NCBI GenBank assembly: GCA_905221605.1
Contig: CAJNDS010001302.1
Coordinates: 327,501 to 391,500 of the forward strand
Length of the DNA stretch: 64,000 nucleotides
Reading direction: 5' to 3'
DNA from: Symbiodinium natans
Lineage: Eukaryota > Sar > Dinophyceae > Suessiales > Symbiodiniaceae
The stretch's first letter is position 1. Each line of letters starts with the position of its first letter. Of this stretch, positions 10,132 through 20,840 are shown one piece after another. Under the pieces are notes generated by a model, which made no database searches, had not been told where the DNA came from, and worked only from the letters and a program-made list of their open reading frames with translations. The position numbers and the translations under genes were made by a program.

Positions 10132-10301
10132 GTGTGGGGGGGGGGGGGGGTTCTGTGGCTCGAGAAGTTGAAATTCACCCTAAACCCTAGACCCTACCCT
10201 AAACCCTAAACCCTAAACCCTAAACCCTAAACTTCTCGTCTGAAGAGACCTGCGCGCAGCAACATGCGTTAACATGCAGGTGGGTGGTACTGGTTGATGT
10301 A

Positions 10302-10411
10302 ACCCTAAGGGTCCATGTACCTCAATAGGAAGAACTTGGGCCTTAAAGTACCTCCTGTAAAAGGACTTGGGGCCCAAGTATACGGTAATGAGGTACATGG
10401 ACGCGTAGGGT
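10302..10411. repeat. Foldback element
   Basis: Palindrome with arms ACCCTAAGGGTCCATGTACC and GGTACATGGACGCGTAGGGT; inner GGGCCTTAAAGTACC / GGGCCCAAGTATAC. Probably a distant family B member. A 17-bp tandem duplication (GGGTAAAACCATAAGTC) follows at 10408-10440. Confidence 0.7.
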
Positions 10412-10461
10412 AAAACCATAAGTCGGGTAAAACCATAAGTCCATGCACGGTTGTCAGCCAG

Positions 10462-10501
10462 CTTGATTTGACGCCCACGGCTCCCGTGGTCGCCCCGGAG
10501 C
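10462..10501 (+). CDS. Candidate exon
   Basis: TCAGCCAG|CTTGAT to CCGGAGC|GTGCTT, 40 nt, open as LDLTPTAPVVAPE. A CCCTAAA array follows. Family unknown. Confidence 0.4.
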
Positions 10502-11408
10502 GTGCTTCTTCCTTCCCTAAACCCTAAACCCCAAACCCTAAACCCTAAACCCTAAACCCTAAACCCCAAACCCTGAACCCTAAACCCTAAACCCTAAACC
10601 CTAAACCCAAGGAGCCCTAGCAAGGCTTTGGGTTGCAGAATGGGGAATGGGTTTGGGGCTTGGCTTGGGTAAGGGGGGCGGGGTATCCGGCCTGAGCCCT
10701 GGAAAGGCGTCCGGCTCTTGAGGGCCTAAGGCTGAGGGGTTTAGGGTTTAGGGTTTAGGGTGTAGGGTTTAGGGTTTAGGGTTTTTGGGTTTAGGGTTGT
10801 TTGAGGGAATGAGGGCTTTTAGGGTTTTGGCTTGTAGTTTTTTTGGGGTTTTATCGGGATATTCTAGGGTTTAGGGTTTTAGGGGTTTGCTTCCAAGGTT
10901 TGCGGTTTGTGGGTTGCTATCTTCTTTAGTTTCTTCCCTCCGTCATTGCTTCTTCTCCCACGATTACCGCCCTTCAGGGGGCCTCTAACTGGTCACGCTA
11001 AGCCCAAAACCCCAAACCTCCTAAACCCTAAACCCTAAACCCTAAACCCTAAACCGTAAACCCTAAACCCGAAACCCGAAACCCTAAACCCCTATGACTG
11101 TACAGTGTACAGCATGTTGGCACCCCCCAAATTCTGTAGCCTACCGTATGTGGGAGGCCCCTCCTCAAGAGCTATGTTGCTATCACTTTCCCTTCATCCC
11201 GGATTCTGATTCCCCCCACACCCCCAAACTCCTCAACAGCTGTTGAGTAACTCTTCAACAAGCCCCAAAAACCCCCAACCCCGACACCCCCAAACCCCTG
11301 AACCTCGAAACCCCCAAACCCCTGAACCCCGAAATGCCTAAACCCCAAACCCTATACCCCAAACCCTAAACCCTGAACCCTAAACCTCAGCAGCTGACAG
11401 GCCCGCAG

Positions 11409-11460
11409 CCAGATTGTGAAGCGGGTAAAGGCGCCCATGGCGCATCGATCTCAGCAGGCG
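11409..11460 (+). CDS. Candidate exon
   Basis: CCCGCAG|CCAGATT to CAGGCG|GTGACG, 52 nt, open as QIVKRVKAPMAHRSQQA. CCCTAAA sequence precedes it and TTTAGGG follows. Family unknown. Confidence 0.45.
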
Positions 11461-11575
11461 GTGACGGGTTTAGGGTTTAGGGTTTAGGGTTTAGGGTTTA
11501 GGGTTTAGGGGTTTAGGGGTTTAGGGGTTTAGGGGTTTAGGGTTTAGGGTTTAGAGTGTTTATTTGCGTCTCCAG

Positions 11576-11607
11576 GATGGTGCTGCATGGCTTCGGTTCC
11601 CGTGTAG
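11576..11607 (+). CDS. Candidate very short exon
   Basis: CTCCAG|GATGGT to GTGTAG|GTGTAA, 32 nt, open in two frames (DGAAWLRFPC or MVLHGFGSRV). Confidence 0.3.
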
Positions 11608-12206
11608 GTGTAAAGGGCTTCATGAACCCCGATTGTAGTGCATCTTTGTTTCTACTTCATACTTCCGGCTAGTAGAATACCCTAAACCCTACACCCGAAA
11701 CCTAAACCCCACACCCTAAACCCTAAACATTAACGCGCTAGCTTAAGTTGCGCGTCCATTTTGAGGACCAGCGGGCCACCAGTAACCCCTAAGCCCCTGT
11801 ACCCCAAAAGCCTCAACACCTCAACCTAAGTGGGGAGCCAACCAAAAAACCTGTTCCCAAACTTAACCTACAGTTCCCTTGGTCACCACTAGGAACCCTG
11901 GGTAACTTCCCATAGATCAAACCCCGAATACACCTTAAGCCTTCACTGGATTTTTCGGAGGTTTCCGCAAGTAGAGGTATCCTGTCTCTGGGGCGTTCCC
12001 ATCATGAGAATGGTTCTCGCATTTTGGGGTAGGGCATGTTCGGAGTACCCCCCCCCCTCCTCCCCCCTGTTGTGGGGAAACACAACCCTGACCCTAAATC
12101 CGAAACCCCTAAACCCTAAACCTCAAACCCTAAACCCTAAACCGCCTAAACCGCCTAAACCGCCTAAACCCTAAACCCCTAAAGTCACAACCCCCCCAAC
12201 CGCCAG

Positions 12207-12246
12207 GAGTGGGTCCAGCTGGGCGGTGGGGGCTGGACGAACATCG
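12207..12246 (+). CDS. Candidate short exon with consensus donor
   Basis: CGCCAG|GAGTGG to ACATCG|GTGAGT, 40 nt, open as EWVQLGGGGWTNI. CCCTAAA upstream and TTTAGGG downstream. Family unknown. Confidence 0.45.
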
Positions 12247-12366
12247 GTGAGTATGGAGCCGCCCAGCCTGCCTAACTGGGTTTTAGAGTTTTGTCTTTGG
12301 GGTTGGGGGGTTTAGGGTTTAGGGTTTAGGGTTTGGGGTTTGGGGTTTAGGGTTTTAGGGTGTTGA

Positions 12367-12450
12367 AGTACTATACTTTAATACTGTTGTTGGTTCTGGG
12401 TTCCTACGACAGCTACTGATGCCTAAAAAGTATACTTTTTCCAGGGTCTA
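12367..12450. repeat. Foldback element family E
   Basis: AGTACTATACTTTAATACTG on the left and AAAAAGTATACTTTTT on the right. A close relative lies at 63191-63275. Confidence 0.75.
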
Positions 12451-12949
12451 CTCCAATGCAGGGTTATTAAGATGCCTTTCATCGGGGAGGTGTAGGGCTT
12501 TTTCGGGTGCAGGATTTGGGAGGTTTTAGTGTTGTGGATTTCAGGGTTTTAGGATTGTTAGTGTTCTGGATTGTAGTTTTTTTTTGTTTTGTTGAGTATT
12601 GTTTTTTGGGGGTTTAGGGTTGAGGTTTTTTGGGATTTTAGGGTGTCAGGCTTACCTTGCCGCGATTTCAAAGCCAATTCGAGTTTCTGGGTCAGATTTC
12701 TTGTTGACAAGCCAGGCTTATAGGCTTTTGTAGGGTTTATAGGGTTTACAGGTTTGTAGGGTTTATAGGTTTATAGGGTTCATAGGTTTGTAGATTTATA
12801 GGGTTTATCGGCTAGGGTTCGGGGTCCTGGGCCATGGGTCTGCCCCTCGCTCTGTCTCTGCGTCTGTGTCTCGGGGGTGGAGGTGGGGGGTGGGTGCGCG
12901 GGGTGGGTGTGCGTGTGCTGCACCTCGAACCCTATGAACCCCAGACCCT

Positions 12950-13072
12950 GAACCCCTAAACTCTAAACTCTAAACTCTAAACTCTAAACTCTAAACTCTA
13001 AACTCTAAACCCCAAACCCCAAACCCCAAACCCTCAACCCTAAACCCTAACCCCTAAACGGGCCCCCCCCTC
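12950..13072. repeat. Variant array AAACTCT then AAACCCC
   Basis: Eight AAACTCT units followed by AAACCCC and AAACCCT units: a locally homogenised variant of the telomeric heptamer. Confidence 0.9.
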
Positions 13073-14106
13073 GTAATGGTACTGGGGGGGGGGGGGGGGG
13101 GGGGGTTACTCTGAGTGCCACCTATTTCCGGGACCTATTTTGTCAGAGTGGGGGGGGGGGGAAGAAATAGGTACCGGAGTGGTGCCTGGGCGTCCATTGG
13201 GCAGTCACGCGCAGAAGTTGCATATCCATGTCATGTCTGTCTGATCTCGCTGCCGCCCGTAGAGGCCAGACAGTGTGAGGGGTTTTCATAGCAGCAAGTC
13301 GCCAGCATAAGTGCGCAGTAGTGCAGCATGTCTCAGCCGCAGACAGCAGCAGCAGGGTAGCGCAAGTGTGGCGCAGCAGCGCAGCACAGTGCAGACAGTG
13401 GTCCTTCTAGGCCTAGGCAATTTGGGGGCCTTTTTGTGAGTCCTGCTTGCGCACGCCAGTGCGCCAATAGTACAGTGCACGCCATGTGGGGGATCGAGTG
13501 CAGACACAAGAATGTGGGGACGCCGAAGGAGCGGAAGGACTGCGTCTCGACTAGACAAGTCCAGAAGCTGACGTGACGCTCTTTGAGTGCTCTTTTGTAA
13601 ATTTTGCAGCTTTGTTCCCGCCTCCCATCTGAGATTACTGGCACTACCTCAACGAAGATGGCAGCACCAAGCGCCAGTTCGACAGCCACCCCAAGGCTGC
13701 TTGATCTCGCTTTGGATTCCCTAGCATACCTCACGGGAGTTGTTTTGTTTCCAGGCCCTGCTGTGGTCGTCAGAAGTTGGTGTGCAGGCAGGCCGTGGAT
13801 GTCCTTGAAGTATGACATGCGTTTCATGTCTCGGCAGCGTCTCAAGCGAGGTGCCTCCGCTTCGTATCACTTACACGCCCGAGCAGGACATGAGTCTGCT
13901 TTGGATTGGTGTCGCTGTTTCGCTCGACGTGTTCATAGCCGCAGGACCCGGCTTGGAAGCGCAGGAGGCTGCGCGAGGCAGGGCGGGCGGCTCACTGGGC
14001 ATGTAGCTTAAGCGTGTGTGCGTGGTTTTGTAGGAGTTTTGTAGGACTGCGGTAGATGGTGTTTGTTGTTCTGCATCATTTGAATACGGCGCTGTGATAG
14101 TGCCGC

Positions 14107-14547
14107 GGCCGCTGTGAAGTGGCAGGGAAGTGGCTCTAAAAGACTAGTGGCGGAAAAGAAGTCACTGTGAGAGTTAGCCGCTGTGAAGTGGCAGTGACGT
14201 GGCTCTAGAAGTCAGTCGCAGAAAAGAAGTCGCTGTGAGAGTGACAGAGGCCGGCTTGACAAATCCAATCGAGAAAAAAGGAAGGCGCTGTGAGAGTGCC
14301 AAGGCCGCTGTGAAATGGCAGTGAATGCGCTCTGACAATTTAGTCGCAGAAAAGAAGTCGCTGTGAGAGTGACCAGGCCGGCAAAAAAAAAATAGTGGAG
14401 AAAAAAAAAGGAAGGCGCTGTGAGAGTGCCAAGCCGCTCTGCAGCGGCAGTGAATGTGCTCTAACAAGAAAAGAAGTCGCTGTGAGAGTGACAAGGGCGG
14501 CTATAAAAATCTAGTAGTCGCAGAAAGGAAGTCGCTGTGAGAGTGAC
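14107..14547 (+). ncRNA. Array of small covarying hairpins
   Basis: Two hairpin types alternate in a diverged tandem repeat. Type A is 17 nt, for example GGCGCTGTGAGAGTGCC, able to form six pairs around a GTGAG loop. Copies start at 14229, 14284, 14357, 14414, 14476 and 14531, with a degenerate one at 14161 and a distant one at 16580. Pair 2-16 is T:A in some, G:C in others and A:T in the distant copy, so pairing is kept by paired changes. Type B is GCCGCTGTGAAGTGGC (about 14109, 14177, 14304, 14433) with a GTGA loop; the last copy keeps a full stem with a different loop. Spacers share GCAGTGA and GTCGCAGAAAAGAAG. Structured RNA is an inference; a DNA-level repeat is the alternative. Confidence 0.45.
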
Positions 14548-15098
14548 CATGGCGGCTATAAATGAAAAAAAAAAAAAAAAAGGGCTCAGTAGTGGCTCTA
14601 AACATGTAGTCCAAGGACAGCCCAGACATGTCACGCGTGGCCCTGGAGTACACCGTGCCGCGCAGATGCCGTGGCTGGCGTGCGCAACCCATGTCAGCCT
14701 ATTTAGTCTGCAGGCGGCGCTTGCTGCTTCAACAGACACCACGGAGGCTACACCGGCGTTGTCGAATTGCCACACGATGTCCTGTTCAAACAGATCTCTA
14801 TTGCGTTATTGCCTGTGTTGCCGTGAATGACCAGTGATGCCACTCTGCCGCCGCGTTTGGCAGGTTCATGACAGAGGGGAGAGTGCGAGGGCAGCGTCAG
14901 CTCGAGATCGTGACGGCATCACCTGCAACCTTGACAACAATGGTCTTTGTAGTCACCTGGGGCTATATCAATTCCCGCTCCTGTCCCTTGTGTGTTGGCG
15001 ATGGCAGAGTAGTGGCAAAATAGGTGCAGGGGGTTGCGAGAGTGCTGCGAGCTCCAGCTCTGACACGCCTAGACAGCTAGAGCACCAGCCATGTCCGG

Positions 15099-16136
15099 TT
15101 GGGCGCAGCGCGACGGCTGGCAGGGCTGGCAGGGCGGCCAGGGCTGGCAGGGATGGGGGCATCGTCAGGACGGAGCGCACAGAGCTCCAGGACGGAGCGC
15201 ACAGAGCTCAACTCCTACAACGCTCGCATGCATGAGCTGGCTATGGCACGCAGAGCTGCAGGATTGTCATTGACACGTGTCTCTAGAGCAGAGCAGTGGT
15301 CCAAGGTCCAGTCAACGTTCGTGGAAAAGGTTGCGACTGGCAACTCCAGCACACAGGATGACCCAGGGCTCGCCACCGTGAAAGAGTACAGGCCTTGCAA
15401 GAGTCATACCAATGTCCAGGTGCTGCTGTTCAAGGACTCCGCGGACAACATGCGCCTGGGAGTCGTCCTCTCCGTGTACCGTGGTTCTGTGGTTCGAAAA
15501 GAGTCCTCGCCGCAGTTCGGACAAGTTCGAGTTGCAAAGCCTATGGCCGATGCTTTGCCCGCGGGCTTCACTCGCCAGATCCACATATCTCCTCTTTCTT
15601 GGGATGCTGAGAAGAGCAACTGGGTCACAGCTTGCACTGACATCCCGCTCCTCCTCGATCCTGTGAACTCCGTTGCCGAAGAGCTCACGACAAGGGCCAC
15701 CCATGCCTCAGCTCTGCGCCTCCATGTGTTCTTGTCTGACAAGGCCAGCGCAGCCCTAGAGAGGGTTAAGGGAGGCAAGGTGAAGCTACCCTGCCTGAAA
15801 GAGGACGAGCACGAAGATGCGCCACCGCAGAATACGAATCCGGAGGAAACTTCGCAGATGACATTCAGCGCCATGAGCTTTCAGAGAAGAAGCCTCACGG
15901 ACTCCGTGGAGAAGTTCATGGCAGGCCTGCTGAATTGCTACAAAGACAAGGGGCTTGATTTCACCCAGGCGGATGGAACCGTCTGGTTGGGCAAAGAGAA
16001 ACACCAGTGGAAGGACATCGTCTCGCGCGTTCCGGCTTACTTCCTTCAAATCCTGAAGGATGCTCAGGGATGGCGGTTCAGTTCACAGGTGCACAACCAA
16101 CTCATGCAGCTGCTGCCGAAGAGACGCTTTGCATGA
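15099..16136 (+). CDS. Intronless hypothetical protein, 345 aa
   Basis: The longest non-repetitive frame in the window, uninterrupted and G+C-rich at third positions. It starts at ATG 15099 or, more conservatively, at 15228 (MHELAM..., 302 aa), because the first 43 residues are low-complexity and come from GGCAGGGCTG and a 21-bp duplicated repeat (15168-15209). It is hydrophilic, with no signal peptide or membrane segment. Readable segments include NVQVLLFKDSADNMRLGVVL, an acidic linker around LKEDEHEDAPP, and a C-terminus ending QLLPKRRFA. I recognise no domain. It lies in the repeat-free island downstream of the hairpin array, with one more hairpin copy 440 bp after the stop. It may be a nested gene within a larger split gene, or the coding part of a mobile unit. 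Confidence 0.55.
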   Translation: MGAARRLAGLAGRPGLAGMGASSGRSAQSSRTERTELNSYNARMHELAMARRAAGLSLTRVSRAEQWSKVQSTFVEKVATGNSSTQDDPGLATVKEYRPCKSHTNVQVLLFKDSADNMRLGVVLSVYRGSVVRKESSPQFGQVRVAKPMADALPAGFTRQIHISPLSWDAEKSNWVTACTDIPLLLDPVNSVAEELTTRATHASALRLHVFLSDKASAALERVKGGKVKLPCLKEDEHEDAPPQNTNPEETSQMTFSAMSFQRRSLTDSVEKFMAGLLNCYKDKGLDFTQADGTVWLGKEKHQWKDIVSRVPAYFLQILKDAQGWRFSSQVHNQLMQLLPKRRFA

Positions 16137-16579
16137 ATTAGGTGGTCCTTTAATCCTCAGCCCCGTGTAGAAGTCCAGTGAGTACAGTGTCCCTGTGCCT
16201 TGTCCTGCTGAGGCGATAACTCCAAGACGAAAATGCTGGAATGGCTGCGAAACGTTGTGCGTGTGGCACCGACAACTGTGACGTTCAGAGTCGGTTAGGG
16301 AAGCCGTAGGGCGTAGGCTGCGAGAGTACTGCTTTCACTTCGTCACATAAGCCGGTGCCTGTTTCTCACACATCGGGCCATTGCAAAGGGACACTGATGC
16401 CGTGTTCGGGCACTGTAGAAGTAAAAATGTACATAAAGAGGGTCTGCGCCGCATACGTCCGATGTGCTTTGGGGTTTGGGGTCGAACTCAGGGCTTCTCA
16501 CACACACCATCTCTGTGAGACAGAGATCGCGCGGTTGAAAAAAACGAGCTCTTTGCCTTTCTGGATAAATGCGCTCATG

Positions 16580-16596
16580 GACGCTGTGAGAGTGTC
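16580..16596 (+). ncRNA. Isolated type A hairpin
   Basis: GACGCTGTGAGAGTGTC has the same loop and inner stem as the array at 14107-14547, with the outer pair changed to A:T. It lies near the right edge of the island, beyond the 345-codon frame. Confidence 0.4.
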
Positions 16597-16817
16597 CTTT
16601 CTTAAGATCCTTTTTGTAGTGTGTACATCTTCCAGACATGTGCTCTTGTCAGAGTGGTCCCCCCCCCCCAACATCAAAAAAAACGGAAAAGGTACGGGTA
16701 CCTATTTTTTAGGGGGGGGGGGGGGGGACACCCCCCCCCCCTCGAGGGGGTGGTCGTAAACCCTAGACCCTATAAACCCCAGACCCCGCAAAACCCTTAA
16801 GATGCCCTCGGCCCACT

Positions 16818-17000
16818 CATGCACTAAACCCTAAACCCTAAACCCTAATTAAACCCTAAACCCTAAACCCCAAACCCTAAACCCTAAACCCTAAACCCTA
16901 AACCCTAAACCCTAAACCCTAAACCCTAAACCCTAAACCCTAAACCCTAAACCCCAAACCCTAAACCCTAAACCCTAAACCCTAAACCCTAAACCCTAAC
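16818..17000. repeat. CCCTAAA array
   Basis: About 25 units with one CCCTAATTAAACCC junction. The same junction recurs at about 35764 and 38968, and a near-copy occurs at 43830. Confidence 0.95.
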
Positions 17001-17010
17001 GCCCGATCAG

Positions 17011-17044
17011 CAGTCCCAGCTCCCCTTGGGTGCCCTCACCCCAG
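17011..17044 (+). CDS. Candidate short exon
   Basis: GATCAG|CAGTCC to CACCCCAG|GTACGT, 34 nt, open as QSQLPLGALTP. CCCTAAA directly upstream and TTTAGGG downstream. Confidence 0.35.
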
Positions 17045-17631
17045 GTACGTGCGCAGACCCATACTCAATAAGGGTTTAGGGTTTTAGGGTTTTGGGGTTT
17101 AGGGTCTAGGGTTTAGGGTTTTAGGGTTTAGGGTTTTAGGGTTTAGGGGTTTAGGGTTTGGGGTTTAGGGTTTAGGGTTTAGTGTTTAGTGGCAAGTTTA
17201 AGGTTTAGGGTTTAGGGTTTAAGGTTGAGGGTTTAGGGATTAGGTTGAGGTGCCATTTTTTGGGTACGTACTGTAAGATGGGCCCTCACATCGAGGTTAC
17301 CCCAAAGGCTGCCGCAAAGTCAGAGCATGGCTTTAAGCCCTAAACCCTACGACCCCTGAACGCCCCGCAATCATGAGTGATGCATTCCCTAAACCCTAAG
17401 CCCTATCGAAACTTTCCCTGAAACCCTAGACCCTGACTAAACTACCCCTAAACCCACAGACCCTAACTAAACTACCCTTAAACCCTAAACCCTGAAACCC
17501 TACACCCTGAAACCCTATAGCCTTGAACCCTGAGCATGATGGTAAAACTATCACCCCTAAGGCCCTGAGAAGCCCGCTAAGAATCGTAAACCCAAAACCC
17601 CTTAACATCCCCTTAAAAACCCTGAGCCTAA

Positions 17632-17772
17632 ACCCTAAACCCTAAACCCTAAACCCTAAGCCCTAAGCCCTAAGCCCTAAGCCCTAAACCCTAAACCCTA
17701 AACCCTAAACCCTAAACCCCACACCCTAAACCCTAAACCCTAAACCCTAAACCCTAAACCCTAAACCCTAAA
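17632..17772. repeat. CCCTAAA/CCCTAAG array
   Basis: About 19 units, acceptor-side of the candidate exon at 17792. Confidence 0.95.
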
Positions 17773-17791
17773 TCCCAAATCAATTGCCGAG

Positions 17792-17861
17792 TTGTCCCGG
17801 CCTCCCCACGACAACTGCGGCCGCTGGCGGCAGCTTCCGGAGCGCCTCCCCCGGGGCTCGG
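17792..17861 (+). CDS. Candidate exon
   Basis: TTGCCGAG|TTGTCC to GGGCTCGG|GCTAAG (GC donor), 70 nt, open as LSRPPHDNCGRWRQLPERLP followed by RGS. It sits between a CCCTAAA array and a TTTAGGG array. A second frame is also open. Confidence 0.4.
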
Positions 17862-18977
17862 GCTAAGTAGGAAAAGGGTTTAGGGTTTAGGGTTTAGGGT
17901 TTAAGGTCTAGGGTTTAGGGTTTAGGGTTTAGGGTTTAGGGCTGGAGTTTGGGCTGATTTCTAGCTCCAGGGCTGTTTGAGTGGGATACGGCAGGGTTGC
18001 ATGCCCCAAGCCCCAGAACGCTGAACGCCAAACCCTACATAACTTTATAGGGTTTAGGGTTCAGGGTTTAGGGTTTAGGGTTTAGGGTACTAAAAGTAAA
18101 CCCTAACCCCTCAACCTGAACCCCCTAAACTTCTTGAACCATGGTCCCTTTTGGGGGGGGTCCTTATTATAAGGCCGGCATCATCGTTTAGTGAACTGAC
18201 CTCTAAGTGAACCCGAACCCTAAACCCTAAACCCTAAACCCTAAACCCTAAACCCATATATCAGTAGCTATGGAGGGGCTCCAAGGCTGAGACCATGAAG
18301 CTGAAAGCTCACCTCACACCCTGGATGCTTTGTCTTTCATAGAGTTGGGGTTTGGGATTAGGATTAGGGTTTAGGGTTTAGGGTTTAGGGTTTAGGGTCC
18401 AGGGTTTAGGGTTTAGGGGGGTTTTGGGGGCTGCTTGGTTGAAGGGCATGGAGTCCTACGGGTGTTTTTCCGTAAGGCATTGTTTCTTGTTCATTCAGGG
18501 CTTGTGATAGGGTTGAGGGTTTGGGTTTGGGCATCCGAGTTTTTAGGAATCAGCCGGTTGGGTTACAGATTGTAGGGTCCTGGACGACGATTCGGCCCGT
18601 GTACTCTCGATTTTCCTTTGAAAGCTTGCGGGGGAGAGGACCCTGCAAGGACAACTCTGAGCCAGGGACCAAGCCCTTATAGGCCTCAAAGCCCTACAAG
18701 CCCTACAAACCCCATGAATCATGTAAACTCCACCAGCCATAAAAGCCGTACAAACCTTACAAGCCCTACAGCCCTATACGCCCTAGAAGCCTGTAAACCC
18801 TCTCAACCCCCGTAAACCCCAGACCCCCTACCCCTCTGATGAATACGGAGCCCTGAGGCCCTGTCTCCTAAACCCTAGAGCCCTAAAGCGGGGTTTGGGG
18901 TTTAGGGTTTAGGGCTAGGGTGTAGGGTTTCGGGTTTAGGGTCCAGAACAGAAAAAAGTGTCCCCTTATTTAGGCAG

Positions 18978-19044
18978 GTCCTTGGCTTAGAGTACGCGGG
19001 AAGGAGTTGTGAGCACTGCCAACGCAATGCTTCCAGCTCCTTAG
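18978..19044 (+). CDS. Candidate exon
   Basis: AGGCAG|GTCCTT to CTCCTTAG|GTGCCC, 67 nt, open as VLGLEYAGRSCEHCQRNASS followed by SL. Contains one CxxC. Family unknown. Confidence 0.45.
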
Positions 19045-19742
19045 GTGCCCCACTCAGTGCAGGATCTGCGCCAGACATGTTCGTTCAGGGTTTAGGGTTT
19101 AGGGTTTAGGGTTTAGGGTTTGCCCAACACCCCTAAATTCTTAAACCCTTCTTCCCTTCAGCCCCTATACCCTTAAGCCCTTCAACCCGGAAGCCCTTAT
19201 GCCCTTAAACCCGCCCGTACACCCTTCAACGGAAGTTTCCCGACCTTTTGAGGCTATGCCTGTCGATTCTGACTCGGTGTGTCTCCCCTACATCCGAGTT
19301 GATGGTCCTAAACCTTAAACCACCGCAAACCCCACCCTAAACCCTAAACCCTAAACCCTAAACCCGAAACGCCTAAGCCGTCAACCTGAAACACTCATTT
19401 CAACCACAAGGTCCATGTAGGGTCTTAAAGCTACGGGTTTGGGGGGATTTACGGTTGAGGGGACTCCCCTACGCACCCCTAAATACCTAAGCCCTTATGT
19501 TAACGACCCTGGGGAAGGTGCCTAGAGAACCTGACCTTAGGGAAGCTAAGGGAGCGAGCGCCCCCGCATACCCCTATGCGCGGTACAGTCACACTGCCAG
19601 CTTGCTGCGGATGTACTGTGCATAAGTGTCTCTCGCGGGGAGAAAGTTCTTTGCCCGCCCACCCTAAACCCTAAACCCTTAAACCCTAAACCCTAAACCC
19701 TAAACCCTTAACCCTAAACCCTAAACCCTAAACCTGCCCCAG

Positions 19743-19902
19743 GAAGGGTGGTGGGAGGCGGCGCACAGCTGCGCCGCAGACAGTCTTCGCTCCAAGAAGC
19801 GCGTAGGGCGCAGTGTCAACATTCACAGAGTTGTGCAGCCTCTCGCCAAAAAGAAGGCAGATCTGCTTTATTGTGTCAGTACTACTCAGCAGGCGCAGGA
19901 GG
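19743..19902 (+). CDS. Candidate exon, longest of the upstream set after the first
   Basis: TGCCCCAG|GAAGGG to GCGCAGGAGG|GTGACC, 160 nt, open as EGWWEAAHSCAADSLRSKK and continuing through VNIHRVVQPLAKKKADLL and CVSTTQQAQE. Directly preceded by a CCCTAAA array (19667-19735). The frame stays open to 20096, but the DNA after the donor looks intronic. Family unknown. Confidence 0.5.
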
Positions 19903-20676
19903 GTGACCTTAGGGAGGAGTGGGGAGCATTTTTAGAACCTTGGGTTTCACATCCCCTTGAACTCCCCTCCCTGACGAACCCTATGATTCTTGAAGGAACT
20001 CCCCAAAAGGATAAGGAACCTGCATGTATTCTGGAGGGACTGGAGTACCATGGGAGGGCCAGTTTTCGGGCTTTGCGGTTCAGGGTTTTGAGTTGAGTTG
20101 GATCACTTCCCTGGGAAGATAGTTGTGTCTGTCTGGCGTAGATCCGGGTCGCTAAACCAATGTGGCGGCAAAGCCGCCAGTTGCGAACATGCGCTCTGGC
20201 CTTTTTTTGAACTGGTCGCGAGCAGATCTTGATCCCGAAAATCTGAAAGTACACCCTAAACCCTAAACCCGAAACCCCAAACCCTAAACCCTAAACCCCA
20301 AACCCTAAACCCTAAACCCTGAACCCGTCAACATGGCCACACAAGTCCCCCGAACCACTCGACCCAACAAAGGCTCCAAGACGCAAGCCCTGTAGTCGAT
20401 CACTTACATTGCAAACTGCGCCCATACCCTAAACCCTGAACCCCAAATAATACCCTAATCCCCTAACCCTAAACCCTAAACGCTCAAGGCTGGACCCCAA
20501 CCCCTCTCAACCCCTCCATATCATTTGATCCTTTCCCATTAGGGTTTTAGGGTTTAGGGTTTAGAGTTGAAGAGGAAAGCATACTTGTTGACGCGTGAAC
20601 TGCAGTCGACCGACCAGAGCGCACCCCCGAACCCCCAAATTAATGCTAAGCTCAGAGCCATGCTATTATTACTTAG

Positions 20677-20755
20677 CTCCTGCCCGCCAAAAGGCCGGGA
20701 ATAGGAAGCAAGCTGATTCCCATGTTGGAAAAGACTTCGGCATCACTGCTCGGGG
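20677..20755 (+). CDS. Candidate exon
   Basis: TATTATTACTTAG|CTCC to CTCGGGG|GTAAGG, 79 nt, open as PARQKAGNRKQADSHVGKDF followed by GITARG. A consensus donor and a T-rich acceptor support it; TTTAGGG/TTTTAGGG arrays follow. Family unknown. Confidence 0.45.
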
Positions 20756-20840
20756 GTAAGGATCGCCGAATCAAAAGCAGCTAAGGGTTTAGGGTTTAGA
20801 ATTTTGGGGTGTAGGGTTTAGGGTTTTAAGGTTTAGGGTT

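Larger units (their letters stand above)
13080..16750. other. 3.7-kb telomere-repeat-free island bounded by poly-G/C
   Basis: No TTTAGGG arrays occur here, unlike the DNA on both sides. The left edge carries G runs (13084-13106, 13149-13161) and the right edge C and G runs (16660-16742). The word AAATAGGTACC near the left edge is the inverse complement of GGTACCTATTT near the right edge, and TGTCAGAGTGG occurs near both. Inside are the hairpin array (14107-14547) and the 345-codon frame (15099-16136). It may be an inserted gene or mobile unit, or simply an older unit spared by repeats. 13200-14100 has weak overlapping frames on both strands. Confidence 0.6.

Noticed and set aside
15091-15273. 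60-codon WQGWQGGQGWQGW frame
   Set aside because: Another frame of a short GGCAGGGCTG repeat at the start of the 345-codon frame, which is the more coding-like reading.
13080-16750. Terminal inverted repeats proving a DNA transposon
   Set aside because: The shared words at the two edges are only about 11 bp and sit inside separate small foldbacks, and no target duplication was found, so transposon status is left open.
19903-20096. C-terminal continuation of the open frame after the exon at 19743-19902
   Set aside because: The frame stays open by chance; a GT donor precedes a stretch with intron-like texture and the residues lose their protein-like character.
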